Positions 7,550 through 16,170 of a stretch of 64,000 nucleotides of DNA are shown here, in pieces (the first letter of the stretch is position 1; each line of letters opens with the position of its first letter). The notes beneath the pieces are model-generated. The model made no database searches. It saw nothing but the letters and a program-made list of their open reading frames with translations, and was not told the origin of the DNA. Made by a program: the position numbers and the translations under genes. Source of the stretch: Mycobacteriales bacterium (GTDB lineage: Bacteria > Actinomycetota > Actinomycetes > Mycobacteriales > SCTD01); NCBI GenBank assembly GCA_030447385.1, contig JAUJOY010000005.1:215654-279653 (forward strand). The letters are read 5' to 3'.

Positions 7550-8796
7550 GCTCCCGGGCCGACCGCGGCGCAGGACCCGCCGGCGCACACCACCACCTGC
7601 ACGGTGCACGTCGCCGAGAGGGCGAGCTGGTGCACCAACCCCAGACGGGTGTGCGGCTGCAGCGGCCGGTCCAGGAGCAGCACGATGGAGTCGAAGCCCG
7701 GTGCCGGGCCACGGTCGGACTGGGTGCTCGGGAACACGTTGTAGGCGAAGGCCTCTCGACCGGCGTCGTCGGTGGCGGCGAAGCGCAGGGCGGTGCGCAG
7801 GGGGTAGCCGTGCTCGTCGACGGCCAGCGCGGGGGAGCGGGTCGTGGAGCCCGTGCGGGCGCGTTTCCCGAGCCGCTGCGCCACCAGCTGCCCGAGGTAG
7901 AGGAACTCCTCGTCACCGAGCACCAGCACCGACCCTTCGACCTCGAGCCTGCCGGCCAGCAGCTCGGCGGCCGACCGCAGCGCCTGCTCGTCGGGGAGGC
8001 CCCACCCGTGCGCCGCCGAGAGCGGTCCGGCCACCGTCAGGTCCCGCACGCTCACCGGCGCTGCGGGACCGGCGGCGCGATCGGGCTCGGCCGGGTGGGC
8101 GGCGAGCAGTGCGTCCGCCGCCGCGGAGAGCCCGGGCGGGAGCCGGACCTGCCCGTCGACCAGGCTCACCGACGTCAGCTGCGCACCCATGTCGGCCACC
8201 TCGGCGGTGTTGGCCATGCGCTGCTCGGGGCTGCGCACGTCGAGCAGGCTCGCGAGGACGTAGCGGCGCCGGGGCCAGCGGTCCTGCAGCACCCGGATGG
8301 CGTTGACCGCCGTGCGCCCGCTCGACAGCTCGTCGTCGACCAGCACCACCGGCCACTCGGGGTCCTGCAGCAGCGCGTCGTCGCGGATCGCCAGGACCTG
8401 CTCCACCGCATGGGAGTGCTCCTCCTCGAACGACAGGGGAGCCAGGCCGCTCGGCACCTTCCGACGGGTGGTGTGCGCATACGGAGCCGGCCCGGCGTCG
8501 CGCGCGCACACCCGCGCGACGCCGTGGCCCAGCGCCGTGGCGGTCTCGGCGAAACCGAGGACGTACGGCGTGCTGCCGCCCACCGCGCGCCGCACGCGCG
8601 ATCCGAGCTCCTCGGCGGCCCCGAGCACCACCGCCGCCGGCGCAGGGACGTGCTTGCCGAGCACGCTCGACACCAGCAGGTGGGCCCGTTTCGGGTTGCG
8701 GCGAAGCGCCAGGACGGCGACGTCGCGCGCCGCGGTGAGCGTGGCGCCCGTCTTCGCGCTCACCCAGCCCGCATCGGGGACGGCAGGTGCCTGCAT
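7546..8796 (-). CDS. phosphoribosyltransferase with C-terminal TRSP domain
   Basis: 416 residues in two parts. The N-terminal PRTase part (about 20-240) is orotate-PRTase-like, with GFAETATALGH (81-91) and a full PRPP-binding loop VLVDDELSSGRTAVNA (151-166). The C-terminal part (about 270-410) matches the TRSP domain that follows PRTase_2 in Ter clusters (LVLGDEEFLYLGQLVAQRL, then SDRGPAPGFDSIVLLLDR). It likely joins a base or base-like ring to PRPP in the predicted nucleoside-like pathway. It starts 27 bases after the coiled-coil gene and overlaps the StiP-like gene by 4 bases. Confidence 0.92.
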   Translation of the reverse strand: MQAPAVPDAGWVSAKTGATLTAARDVAVLALRRNPKRAHLLVSSVLGKHVPAPAAVVLGAAEELGSRVRRAVGGSTPYVLGFAETATALGHGVARVCARDAGPAPYAHTTRRKVPSGLAPLSFEEEHSHAVEQVLAIRDDALLQDPEWPVVLVDDELSSGRTAVNAIRVLQDRWPRRRYVLASLLDVRSPEQRMANTAEVADMGAQLTSVSLVDGQVRLPPGLSAAADALLAAHPAEPDRAAGPAAPVSVRDLTVAGPLSAAHGWGLPDEQALRSAAELLAGRLEVEGSVLVLGDEEFLYLGQLVAQRLGKRARTGSTTRSPALAVDEHGYPLRTALRFAATDDAGREAFAYNVFPSTQSDRGPAPGFDSIVLLLDRPLQPHTRLGLVHQLALSATCTVQVVVCAGGSCAAVGPGA

Positions 8797-8823
8797 GCGA
8801 CGGCGGGCCCTCCTGGCGGGTGT

Positions 8824-10068
8824 TCAGGGTGCACGGAAGGCGCGGATGTCGACGACGAGGCCGCGTGCCTCGTCGACGATCGCGTCCAGGTTCTGAGCGT
8901 AGGCGAGCCAGTCGGGGTGGGCGCGCTCCAGCAGTCGCTGCGCCCCGTCGAGGCGTTCCGCCAGCGCGTCCAGGGCCCGCGCGTGCCGGCCGTAGAAGGG
9001 CCCGGACATGAGCAGCTTCTGGGCATCCCGCACCGCGAAGCGCGCCCTCGCGTGCACGGCCGCAGGATCGGCCGAGACCCGGTCCAGAAGTGCGAGCCGG
9101 TTGCGGGGCGCGTCGACGACGGCCTCCGCCGCGGTCAGCGCCTCCCGTGCCCGGGCCAGCCGGCTGCGGGCCTCCTCCCAGCGCTGCTGGGCATCCGAGG
9201 CGGCCAGCAGGGCGCTGTCGAGGTCGCGCTGCGCGTCCGCAAGGGCGTCGCGCACGCGCTTCGTCCCCTCCTCCAGATCCCGCCAGCAGCCCTCCACGTA
9301 GCCGCGCCGCAGGGCACGCATCTCCTGCTCGCTGCCGCGCTCGGCCCGCCACTGGACCGCCGCCAGGCGCGTGCGCAGCGAGGCGGCGCTGGTCTGCACC
9401 TGCCGGCGCAGCTCGGGCAGCTTCTCCACGTCGTGCGCCGCCTCGTGCGCCGCCGCCACCGCGTCGCCGCATGCCTGCAGCACGGTGTCCATGCCGTGCA
9501 CCACCGGCCCCTCCTGCACGACCCGCAGGTGCTCCAGGGCGGCGTCGAGCAGTCCCCGTGCGCGCCGGGCGATCAGCCCGCCTGCCTCGGCCTCGGCCAC
9601 CGCCGTCCCCGCCTGCGCCACCGCCTCCTCGGCGGCGCTGCGGCGCGCCCGCAGCTGGTCCAGGCTCCGCGTCACGCTGACGAAGTCGGAGGTGAAGCGT
9701 TCGGAGAACGCGGAGATGTCGGCGAGCACCGCCGACATCGCCGAGGCGTGTCCCTCGAAGCCGGCTGCGGCCGCGGAGGCCTCCTCGAGCTCCAGGTCGG
9801 TCGTGACGTCCCAGCGGTCCAGTGCCTCCAGGTAGGCGTGGATGGCCGCGTCGGCAGCCGCGCTCACGGGGGCCCAGGCGAGGCGGATGCGGCGGGCGAT
9901 GGCCCCGGCATCGACGTTGGCCAGGAAGTCCAGGTGCGAGAACGCCGAGCGCTGGGCCGTATCCAGCTCCAGCAGGGCTATCGCCGCCCGGGCCTGGGCC
10001 TCCCGCGCGGCAGCGAGCGCGAGGTCACGTCGGCGGCGCCACCACCTCGGCTGGGGGACGTCGGACAT
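8824..10068 (-). CDS. uncharacterised coiled-coil protein of the Ter locus
   Basis: 414 residues, almost all alpha-helical with long heptad-like Ala/Leu/Arg/Glu stretches (about 15-60, 80-180, 190-300 and 330-405). The N-terminus is strongly basic and Trp-rich (PQPRWWRRRRDLAL), which may touch membrane or nucleic acid. There is no signal peptide or membrane helix and no enzymatic motif. I recognise no named family. It sits between terB (27-base gap) and the PRTase gene (27-base gap), so it is almost certainly in the operon. A scaffold linking TerB/TerC to the enzymes is a guess from position only. Confidence 0.85.
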   Translation of the reverse strand: MSDVPQPRWWRRRRDLALAAAREAQARAAIALLELDTAQRSAFSHLDFLANVDAGAIARRIRLAWAPVSAAADAAIHAYLEALDRWDVTTDLELEEASAAAAGFEGHASAMSAVLADISAFSERFTSDFVSVTRSLDQLRARRSAAEEAVAQAGTAVAEAEAGGLIARRARGLLDAALEHLRVVQEGPVVHGMDTVLQACGDAVAAAHEAAHDVEKLPELRRQVQTSAASLRTRLAAVQWRAERGSEQEMRALRRGYVEGCWRDLEEGTKRVRDALADAQRDLDSALLAASDAQQRWEEARSRLARAREALTAAEAVVDAPRNRLALLDRVSADPAAVHARARFAVRDAQKLLMSGPFYGRHARALDALAERLDGAQRLLERAHPDWLAYAQNLDAIVDEARGLVVDIRAFRAP

Positions 10069-10095
10069 CGCGGCCCCCGCCGTCGAGGTGCTGCG

Positions 10096-10551
10096 CTACA
10101 GGTCGAACTCGGACGGCGAGATGCCGACCGCGAAGCAGGCCTCCTTGACAGCCTTCTTCTCGTCGGCGTCGAAGTTGCCGTCGGCCCCGCCGATGATGAT
10201 CCCGATCTGGATCACGGCGCGCCCCTGGTCCTGCTTCTTCTTGAGCTTGGCGATGGTGGCGATGGCCTCCACCTTGCCGAAGTCGTAGTCCTTGCTCAGC
10301 TTGTCGCAGTAGAAGTCGAACTTCTGCCTCAGCTCGTCGGGCGGGAACACCGACAGCACGTCGTTGCTCATGATCAGGCTGGCCGTCTTCTGGCGCTCGG
10401 AGGCGTCGATGCTGCCGTCGGCGGCCGCGATGAGCGCGCACATCGCCATGCTCGCGCTGGCGAACTCCTTGCTCTTGAACTGGTCAGCCTTGGTCTTGAG
10501 CTGGCTGCTCATCTCCTGCGTACGCGTCTTGAGCTGGTCGAAGAACGCCAT
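10096..10551 (-). CDS. terB: tellurite resistance protein TerB
   Basis: 151 residues with the two TerB metal-binding repeats, ADGSIDASE at 44-52 and ADGNFDADE at 123-131, on an all-helical fold, with family-typical KFDFYCDKL and VIQIGIIIGGADG. The N-terminal helix (FDQLKTRTQEMSSQLKTK) is amphipathic. TerB binds divalent metal and is thought to join membrane TerC to cytosolic TerD. AGGAGA lies just before the ATG. It lies 54 bases downstream of terC, in the usual C-B order. Confidence 0.97.
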   Translation of the reverse strand: MAFFDQLKTRTQEMSSQLKTKADQFKSKEFASASMAMCALIAAADGSIDASERQKTASLIMSNDVLSVFPPDELRQKFDFYCDKLSKDYDFGKVEAIATIAKLKKKQDQGRAVIQIGIIIGGADGNFDADEKKAVKEACFAVGISPSEFDL

Positions 10552-10605
10552 GGGGTCTCCTGGTCTGCGGTGGTAGGGGTGGGCTGGAGTGGGCGGACCG
10601 GCCGG

Positions 10606-11706
10606 TCAGACAGGGGCGGGCTCGTTGCTGGGTATGTCCTTGTCTCCGCTGCCGCCGGGCGTCTCGCGCTCGCGGCGGTTGGCGAGCACCGAGGACGTGT
10701 AGGCGGCCAGGATGAAGGCGAGCCCCAGCAGCCCGGTGACGACCTCGGGGATCTCGTAGTGCAGCTCGATCAGCAAGATGATCGCCAGCGCGCCGATGGC
10801 CCAGTGGGCGCCGTGCTCGAGGTAGCGGTACTCCGCGAGCGTCCCCTGTCGGACGAGGTAGACCGTCATCGAGCGTACGAAGACCGCGCCGATCCCGAGG
10901 CCCGCGGCGATCACGAGCACGTTGGTGCTGATGGCGAAGGCACCGATGACGCCGTCGAAGGAGAAGGACGCGTCGAGGACCTCGAGGTAGAGGAACGTCG
11001 CGAACCCGGCCTTGCCGACGGTCGCCGCGGCCGCTCCCGCGCCGCCGACCTGCGCCGGCAGGGACTCGTCCTCGTCCTCCTGCTCGAAGAAGCTGTCGAG
11101 GCCGGCCACGCCGAGGTAGGTCACGAGCCCGATGAGGCCGCTGAACAGCACGGTCTTCGCCTCCTCCTGCTCGACCACGGCCGAGGCGATGAGGACGAGG
11201 ATTCCGGCGATGAAGATGGACAGCTGGTCGAGCTTGCCGAGCCGCTCCAGGCGGGACTCGAGCGGCACGAGCCACTTGACCTCCTTCTCCTCGAACAGCC
11301 AGTCCAGGAAGATCATCAGGAGGAAGACGCCGCCGAAGGAGTAGATGGACGACTTCGCCTCCTCGAGCTCCTCGGCGTAGGTCTCGCTGTCGTTCAGGGC
11401 GAGGTCGACCACCTCGGCCAGCCCGAGGTTGGCCGTGAGGGCCACGATGACGATCGGGAAGACCAGGCGCATGCCGAAGACGGCGATGAGGATGCCGACG
11501 GTGAGGAACAGCCGCTGCCACAGCGGGGACATCTTCTTGAGGTACTTCGCGTTCACGACCGCGTTGTCGAACGACAGCGTCACCTCGAGGATCGCGAGGA
11601 CCGCCGCGGTGAACACCAGCGCGATCGAGCCGCTGAGGATGCCCACGAGGGCCAGCGTGATGATGGTGACGGCGAGGGAGCCGCGGAAGGCCTTGAGGGT
11701 CTGCAC
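10606..11706 (-). CDS. terC: TerC-family integral membrane protein (DUF475 type)
   Basis: 366 residues with about eight or nine membrane helices. Paired acidic motifs lie inside helices: EVTLSFDNAVVNAKYL at 41-56 and EVLDASFSFDGVIGAF around 243-258. This SFDN/SFDG pair is the TerC/DUF475 signature and likely forms the ion site. A cytosolic acidic loop (FFEQEDEDES) lies mid-protein, and the C-tail is charged. TerC-type proteins are tied to metal-ion efflux at the membrane and form complexes with TerB and TerD. The GTG start follows AGGAG with 9-10-base spacing. A 100-base gap separates it from the upstream J-like gene, so it may also have its own promoter. Confidence 0.95.
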   Translation of the reverse strand: MQTLKAFRGSLAVTIITLALVGILSGSIALVFTAAVLAILEVTLSFDNAVVNAKYLKKMSPLWQRLFLTVGILIAVFGMRLVFPIVIVALTANLGLAEVVDLALNDSETYAEELEEAKSSIYSFGGVFLLMIFLDWLFEEKEVKWLVPLESRLERLGKLDQLSIFIAGILVLIASAVVEQEEAKTVLFSGLIGLVTYLGVAGLDSFFEQEDEDESLPAQVGGAGAAAATVGKAGFATFLYLEVLDASFSFDGVIGAFAISTNVLVIAAGLGIGAVFVRSMTVYLVRQGTLAEYRYLEHGAHWAIGALAIILLIELHYEIPEVVTGLLGLAFILAAYTSSVLANRRERETPGGSGDKDIPSNEPAPV

Positions 11707-11806
11707 GTTCGACAGCTCCTGGTCGTGGGGGTGGGCGCTGCGGCGCAGTCCCGTCCGAGGAGGGAGCCCGGCCGCGCCCGGCCAGCCTAGACGGCGCCCT
11801 GCTCGA

Positions 11807-14353
11807 TCAGCCCGCCTCGGGAACGTGCATCCTCGCGTCTGGGCCGGGCTCGGCGGCCGCGTGCAGCGCCCCGTGCACCCGGGCCGCGGTGAAGACCGCG
11901 ACGTGCAGCGGACGCTCCGGTGGCAGCGCTGCGCCGCCGTCGATCTCGTACCGGGTGTTGGTGATCTTGCGCGTCGTCGCCTGCTGCTCGTACGCGGCCT
12001 CTGGCGGCGAGTCGCTCCGGCAGGTCAGCAGGACCTCCGTGCAGCCAGGCGGCCACTGCCAGTGCAGCCGCCCATCCTGGATCTGCAGCCCGTGAACCGG
12101 CTCGAGCTCGAGGTAGGCCGCGCACGCCCCCGCGACCGCCGAGCCGTCCGCGCTCGTGGTGAGGACGACGTACAGCTGGGGGGCAGCGGGGCGACGGTCG
12201 ATCGCGAGCCCGGGCCCCATGGCCGGCACCAGGTCGCCCAGCCGCGCCGGTTCGGCGAGGACGCTGCCGGGTGCTGGTGGGGGAGTGCCGGCGGGCAGCC
12301 GGCGGACCTCGCCCTGCCCGCTCCCCGGTGGCGGGTAGGCGAGGCGGATCCGGCGGCCCATCGGCAGGACGGTCAGCGACGTGACCACCTGGGGAGCCGA
12401 CGGGGACGGCTGGGCCGCCGGGGTCGGGTTCGCCCGGGGCGATGCGGGGGTCGGGTTCGCGCGTGGCGCCGGGGTCGCTGCGGGGGTCGCTGCGGGGGTT
12501 CCCAGCCGGGGCGGAGCCGCCCCGGGCGGCTCGTCGCCGGACGCCGCCTCGCTGGACACGATGCCGGCGCGGCGCGCGACGACGACGTAGGTCGGAAGCG
12601 GTCCGCCGCCCGGTGGCAGGCCGTCCTCCAGCTCGGTGGTCTGGGTGGTGCCGACAGCCCGGCCGTTCCCGCGCCGGACCCGGTAGTCGACCGGGCCGGG
12701 GGAGGTCGAGGCCTGCCAGCTGACGCGGACCCCGCCGCCGACCCGTTCAGCGCGGACCGAGGTAGGGGGCGCGACCACCACGTCGGCGAGCGCCGCCACC
12801 GTGCCCTCGTGGTCGGGTGCGAGGCGGGCGGCCTCGAGCAGGGCGAGCTCGCGCGAGGTCCCTGAGAGGACCTGCGCCGCGACCAGGCGGGCGCCGGCCG
12901 CCTCCAGACCGGCCCGGGCGAGCGCCAGCGCATCGACCACGGAGGTCCCGCGCGGGCTCGGCAGGTCGGCGGCGAGCTGCACGAGGCGCTCCAACGCGCC
13001 GGCGGCGGTGGTGAAGCGGCTGGTCGCGAGCGCCTGCTCCACCGTCCGCCACTGCTGCTGCGCCTCGGCCAGCACCGCGGCCACCTCGTCGTCGACCGCG
13101 CGGATCGGCGGGAGGGTGCCCCCGGCGAGCCGGCGGGCCTCGCCCACCAGCTGCTGAGCCTGGACGGCCCGGCCGGCCCGGAGCGCCGCCCGCGCCTGGG
13201 AGAGCGGCTCGGTCCAGGCTCCGCCGCTCGGAGGGGGTGCCGGAGGGAACGGCCGGCCGCCGGACCCGGCCCCGGGGGAGCGGGGCCGCCCGGCGGATCC
13301 CGTTCGGTCAGCGCGGCCGGCACCTCCACGCAGCGGATGCCCCGACGTCGCGGCGGCTCCCGTCGGGGGCGCGCCGGCAGATGCCGGCTGCGGCGCGCGT
13401 ACCCCTGCTTCCCGCGCGAGGTCGGCGAGCACGCGTACCGCCCGGTCCCGGTCGAGCCCGGCCGTCTGGGCCTCCGCCAGCAGGTGCTCGTGGTCGTCAC
13501 GCGTGAGCTCGTCCTCGACCAGGACCGCGGCGACGACGCGCGGCCGCAGCCGGGCGGTCACGTCCTCGGCGACCGCGTCGAGGTAGGCCGAAGCGTCGCC
13601 GTCGACCAGCAGCGTCGTGACGGCGGCCAGGAGGTCGTCGACGAGCGCCCGCCGCCGGTCGGGGCGCAGCTCGCGGTTGCGCGCGGCGGCCGCCTCCCGC
13701 TCCGCGCGGACCTCCTGCGCCGGCGCGCCCGGCGGCAGGCCGAGCAGGTCGTACAGGCTGGCCGGCGGCGTCTCGCCGAGCAGCCGGCCCAGCTCGTCGA
13801 GGTCGGCGCGTACCTGGCGGAAGACCGGCGCGGGGACGCTCGGGGCCGCCGCTGCAGGGGCGTCGTCCAGCAGCGGATGGCGGGCCAGGCGGCTCTCGGT
13901 GCTCGCTGCGTCCAGCCCGGCCGCCGCGGCGAACCGGCGCAGGCCGTCGAGCTTGTTGCGCGGGATGCCGCCGAACCTCTGGACGACGCGGTCGATCGCG
14001 GCGTCGAGGTCGCCGAACCGGTCCTGCTCACGTGCCGCGCGGGCGCTGCGGGCCTGCCCGGCCATCGCCGCGCGGCTGTCGCGGCTGCGCAGCAGCGGCG
14101 CGACCTCGTCGTGCACCGACAGCAGCGCGGTCACGAGGCCGCGGTACTTCGGGTGGTCGCGCGACTTCTGCCAGAAGGCCCACACCGCGTCGATCTGGGT
14201 CTCGACGGCGCGGTCCTGAAGCCGCTCGGCCTCCTCGAGCGGGAGGTCGTAGTACTCGAACGGGTCGCTCGTCTGCGGCCCGCCGCGGGCGTCGATGACC
14301 GCGAGCACCCGCTTGCGGTAGTCGTTGCCGTCGAACGGCGCTGCACCCCTCAC
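11807..14353 (-). CDS. large J-like / FN3-containing partner of the Hsp70
   Basis: 848 residues. Residues 31-93 and 198-265 each begin with a J-domain-like signature (DPFEYYDLPLEEAERL; SLYDLLGLPPGAPAQEV), but neither keeps a canonical HPD tripeptide (RPD at 230-232 stands nearest), so classical Hsp70 stimulation is doubtful. A helical TPR-like region spans about 380-525, a fibronectin-III-like domain about 528-600 (GGGVRVSWQAS...VDYRVRR), then a Pro/Ala/Thr linker (601-660) and a beta-rich C-terminal domain. The GTG start overlaps the Hsp70 stop by 4 bases. I infer an Hsp70-linked scaffold or client-binding protein; no named family is claimed. Confidence 0.82.
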   Translation of the reverse strand: MRGAAPFDGNDYRKRVLAVIDARGGPQTSDPFEYYDLPLEEAERLQDRAVETQIDAVWAFWQKSRDHPKYRGLVTALLSVHDEVAPLLRSRDSRAAMAGQARSARAAREQDRFGDLDAAIDRVVQRFGGIPRNKLDGLRRFAAAAGLDAASTESRLARHPLLDDAPAAAAPSVPAPVFRQVRADLDELGRLLGETPPASLYDLLGLPPGAPAQEVRAEREAAAARNRELRPDRRRALVDDLLAAVTTLLVDGDASAYLDAVAEDVTARLRPRVVAAVLVEDELTRDDHEHLLAEAQTAGLDRDRAVRVLADLAREAGVRAPQPASAGAPPTGAAATSGHPLRGGAGRADRTGSAGRPRSPGAGSGGRPFPPAPPPSGGAWTEPLSQARAALRAGRAVQAQQLVGEARRLAGGTLPPIRAVDDEVAAVLAEAQQQWRTVEQALATSRFTTAAGALERLVQLAADLPSPRGTSVVDALALARAGLEAAGARLVAAQVLSGTSRELALLEAARLAPDHEGTVAALADVVVAPPTSVRAERVGGGVRVSWQASTSPGPVDYRVRRGNGRAVGTTQTTELEDGLPPGGGPLPTYVVVARRAGIVSSEAASGDEPPGAAPPRLGTPAATPAATPAPRANPTPASPRANPTPAAQPSPSAPQVVTSLTVLPMGRRIRLAYPPPGSGQGEVRRLPAGTPPPAPGSVLAEPARLGDLVPAMGPGLAIDRRPAAPQLYVVLTTSADGSAVAGACAAYLELEPVHGLQIQDGRLHWQWPPGCTEVLLTCRSDSPPEAAYEQQATTRKITNTRYEIDGGAALPPERPLHVAVFTAARVHGALHAAAEPGPDARMHVPEAG

Positions 14354-16056
14354 CGGTCGCGGCGACGCACCCGCGCCACCTGGGCCCGCTCGCGCGCGAC
14401 GTCGGCCTGGCTCAGGGCCGCGCTCGTCTCGACCTGGACGGTCAGCGGCCGGTCGGCCAGTCCCTCGTGCCAGGCGTGCAGCTCGAGGATCCCGTCGAAG
14501 CCCATCCGCAGGCCGATGGAGATCTCGCTGCCCGCTGGGTAGCCGGGCGGGATGCCGGTGATGGAGGCCTCGGCGATGATCTTGTTGTCCTCCAGGCGCT
14601 CGGACTCGGCGCCGCCGCCCTGCTCGACCACCCGGACCGTCACAGTGTCCTGGTCGTCGTGCACCGTCCCGAACGAGCGCCGTACCGCGACCGGCAGCCG
14701 GTCGTTGCGGTGGACGAGGAAGACCGCCTCCGGCTCACCGGTGATGCTCGACAGGGCCAGCACGCCGAACGCCCGCGAGCAGACGTTGAGCACCTGGACC
14801 TGCACGGTCCGGCGGATCCGCTCCGTCGTCAGACCGAGCGCCTCGCCGAGGCGGGCACAGGCCGCGTCGACGTCCTGCGGCGCGGCGGCGCTGAGCGGCG
14901 CGCCGTCCGCGAGCTGCCCGCGGGTCACCAGGTCACCGAGGACGAGCCGCTCGACAGCCTTCTTCTCGCCGTAGATCGCGGCCCCCTTCGCGACGGCGAG
15001 ATCGGGGTCGGCGAGCTCTGCGGTGACCCCCAGCTCGGAGGTCAGCCGGGCAGCCACCGCCGGCATGCGGCTGGCGCCACCGACGAGCAGGACCCGGTCG
15101 AGCCTTCCCAGTCCGCGGTTTCGGGCCGCGGCGACTGCGCTGCGGGTCAGCTCGACGGTGCGGTCGAGGAGCCCGGCGGTCAGCCGCTCGAAGTCCGTAC
15201 GGCTGACGGGGACGTCCACCCGCCGGCCGTCGTGCTCGACGCGTACGACGGTGTCGGCCCGATCGGACAGCTCGCGCTTCGCCCGCTCCGCGGCGAGGAC
15301 GAGCGCCTGCGCGCCGGCGCTGTCGTCCAGCGGGTCCTCGGCGTCCGGGTGGGCCTGCCGGAAGGCGTGCGACAGGTGCAGGGCGAGCTTCTCGTCCCAG
15401 TCGGCCCCCCCCAGCTCGTGGTCGCCGTCGATCGCGACCACCGCCACGCGGCGCTCGGCGAGCTCCACCACCGTCACGTCGAACGTGCCGCCGCCGAGGT
15501 CGTAGACCAGCGCCGTCTCCTCTACCGGCCCCTTGACGAGGCCTGGGTCAAGGCGCGCGAAGCCGTACGACAGCGCCGCGGCGATGGGCTCGCTGATCAC
15601 GTCGAGCACCGTCAACCCGGCGTACTCGCCCGCGAGCACGGTCGCCCGGCGCTCCTCGTCCCCGAAGTAGGCGGGGACGGTGATGACCACGTCCTGCACC
15701 GGCCCGGAGTTGAGGGCGGCGTCGTTGACGAGCGCCTTGAGGATCAGGCTGCTGACTGCAGGCGCCGACCACGACCTGCCCGAGCTGACGAAGCGCCAGT
15801 CCCCGTCACCCATGCGGCGCTTGACCAGCGAGCAGACGTCGTCCGGACGCGACCGGGCCTGGCTGCGCGCCGGCTCACCGGTCATGCAGTCGTCCGCTCC
15901 GAGGAACAGCACGACGCTGGGCAGCGTGAGGGAGCCGTCGAGCAGCGGGACGACCTCGGGCACGCCTGCGGCGTTGACCGAGGCGAGGCAGCTGTACGTC
16001 GTGCCCAGGTCGATGCCGTGCACGGCACCGGTGGACCTCGGCTTCCTGCGCGACAT
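14350..16056 (-). CDS. non-canonical Hsp70-family chaperone
   Basis: 568 residues. The ATPase domain is complete: GIDLGTTYSCL at 14-24 (phosphate 1), ISEPIAAALSYG at 154-165, DLGGGTFDVTVVEL at 186-199 (phosphate 2) and LVGGASRMP at 324-332. The C-terminal substrate-binding-like part (about 390-568) diverges strongly from DnaK and ends in an Arg-rich tail. The N-terminus has an unusual basic leader (MSRRKPRSTG). It is not the housekeeping dnaK: no grpE is next to it and its partner is the 848-residue J-like protein, coupled by a GTGA overlap. Its gene heads a minus-strand series reaching the HAD gene, suggesting chaperone and Ter functions are used together. Confidence 0.9.
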   Translation of the reverse strand: MSRRKPRSTGAVHGIDLGTTYSCLASVNAAGVPEVVPLLDGSLTLPSVVLFLGADDCMTGEPARSQARSRPDDVCSLVKRRMGDGDWRFVSSGRSWSAPAVSSLILKALVNDAALNSGPVQDVVITVPAYFGDEERRATVLAGEYAGLTVLDVISEPIAAALSYGFARLDPGLVKGPVEETALVYDLGGGTFDVTVVELAERRVAVVAIDGDHELGGADWDEKLALHLSHAFRQAHPDAEDPLDDSAGAQALVLAAERAKRELSDRADTVVRVEHDGRRVDVPVSRTDFERLTAGLLDRTVELTRSAVAAARNRGLGRLDRVLLVGGASRMPAVAARLTSELGVTAELADPDLAVAKGAAIYGEKKAVERLVLGDLVTRGQLADGAPLSAAAPQDVDAACARLGEALGLTTERIRRTVQVQVLNVCSRAFGVLALSSITGEPEAVFLVHRNDRLPVAVRRSFGTVHDDQDTVTVRVVEQGGGAESERLEDNKIIAEASITGIPPGYPAGSEISIGLRMGFDGILELHAWHEGLADRPLTVQVETSAALSQADVARERAQVARVRRRDR

Positions 16057-16170
16057 GGTGCGGAACCTATCCGGCGCCCGCGGCCGTTGGCGGGAAATCG
16101 GGCAGACAGCGGGCACCTCTGGCTGCCTGTGCGGCGCAGGTGCAGGATGCGGGCAGAGGAAGGGGGCGGC

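Noticed and set aside
7630..11790. Plus-strand open frame of 1386 codons across the Ter operon
   Set aside because: It is antisense to five recognised genes, low complexity (Arg/Gly/Leu/Val runs) and has no homologous motif; a GC artefact.
12430..12510. CRISPR-like or direct repeat
   Set aside because: The repeats are codons for the Pro/Ala/Thr linker of the J-like protein (ATPA, RANPTPA), without equal spacers.
14467..16170. Long upstream extension of the AIM24 frame
   Set aside because: The stretch before ATG 16171 is antisense to the Hsp70 gene and unlike any family; AIM24 homology and the ribosome binding site begin at 16171.
16057..16170. HspR (HAIR) or CIRCE site before the Hsp70 gene
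   Set aside because: No CTTGAGT-N7-ACTCAAG or TTAGCACTC-like arms could be found in this interval.
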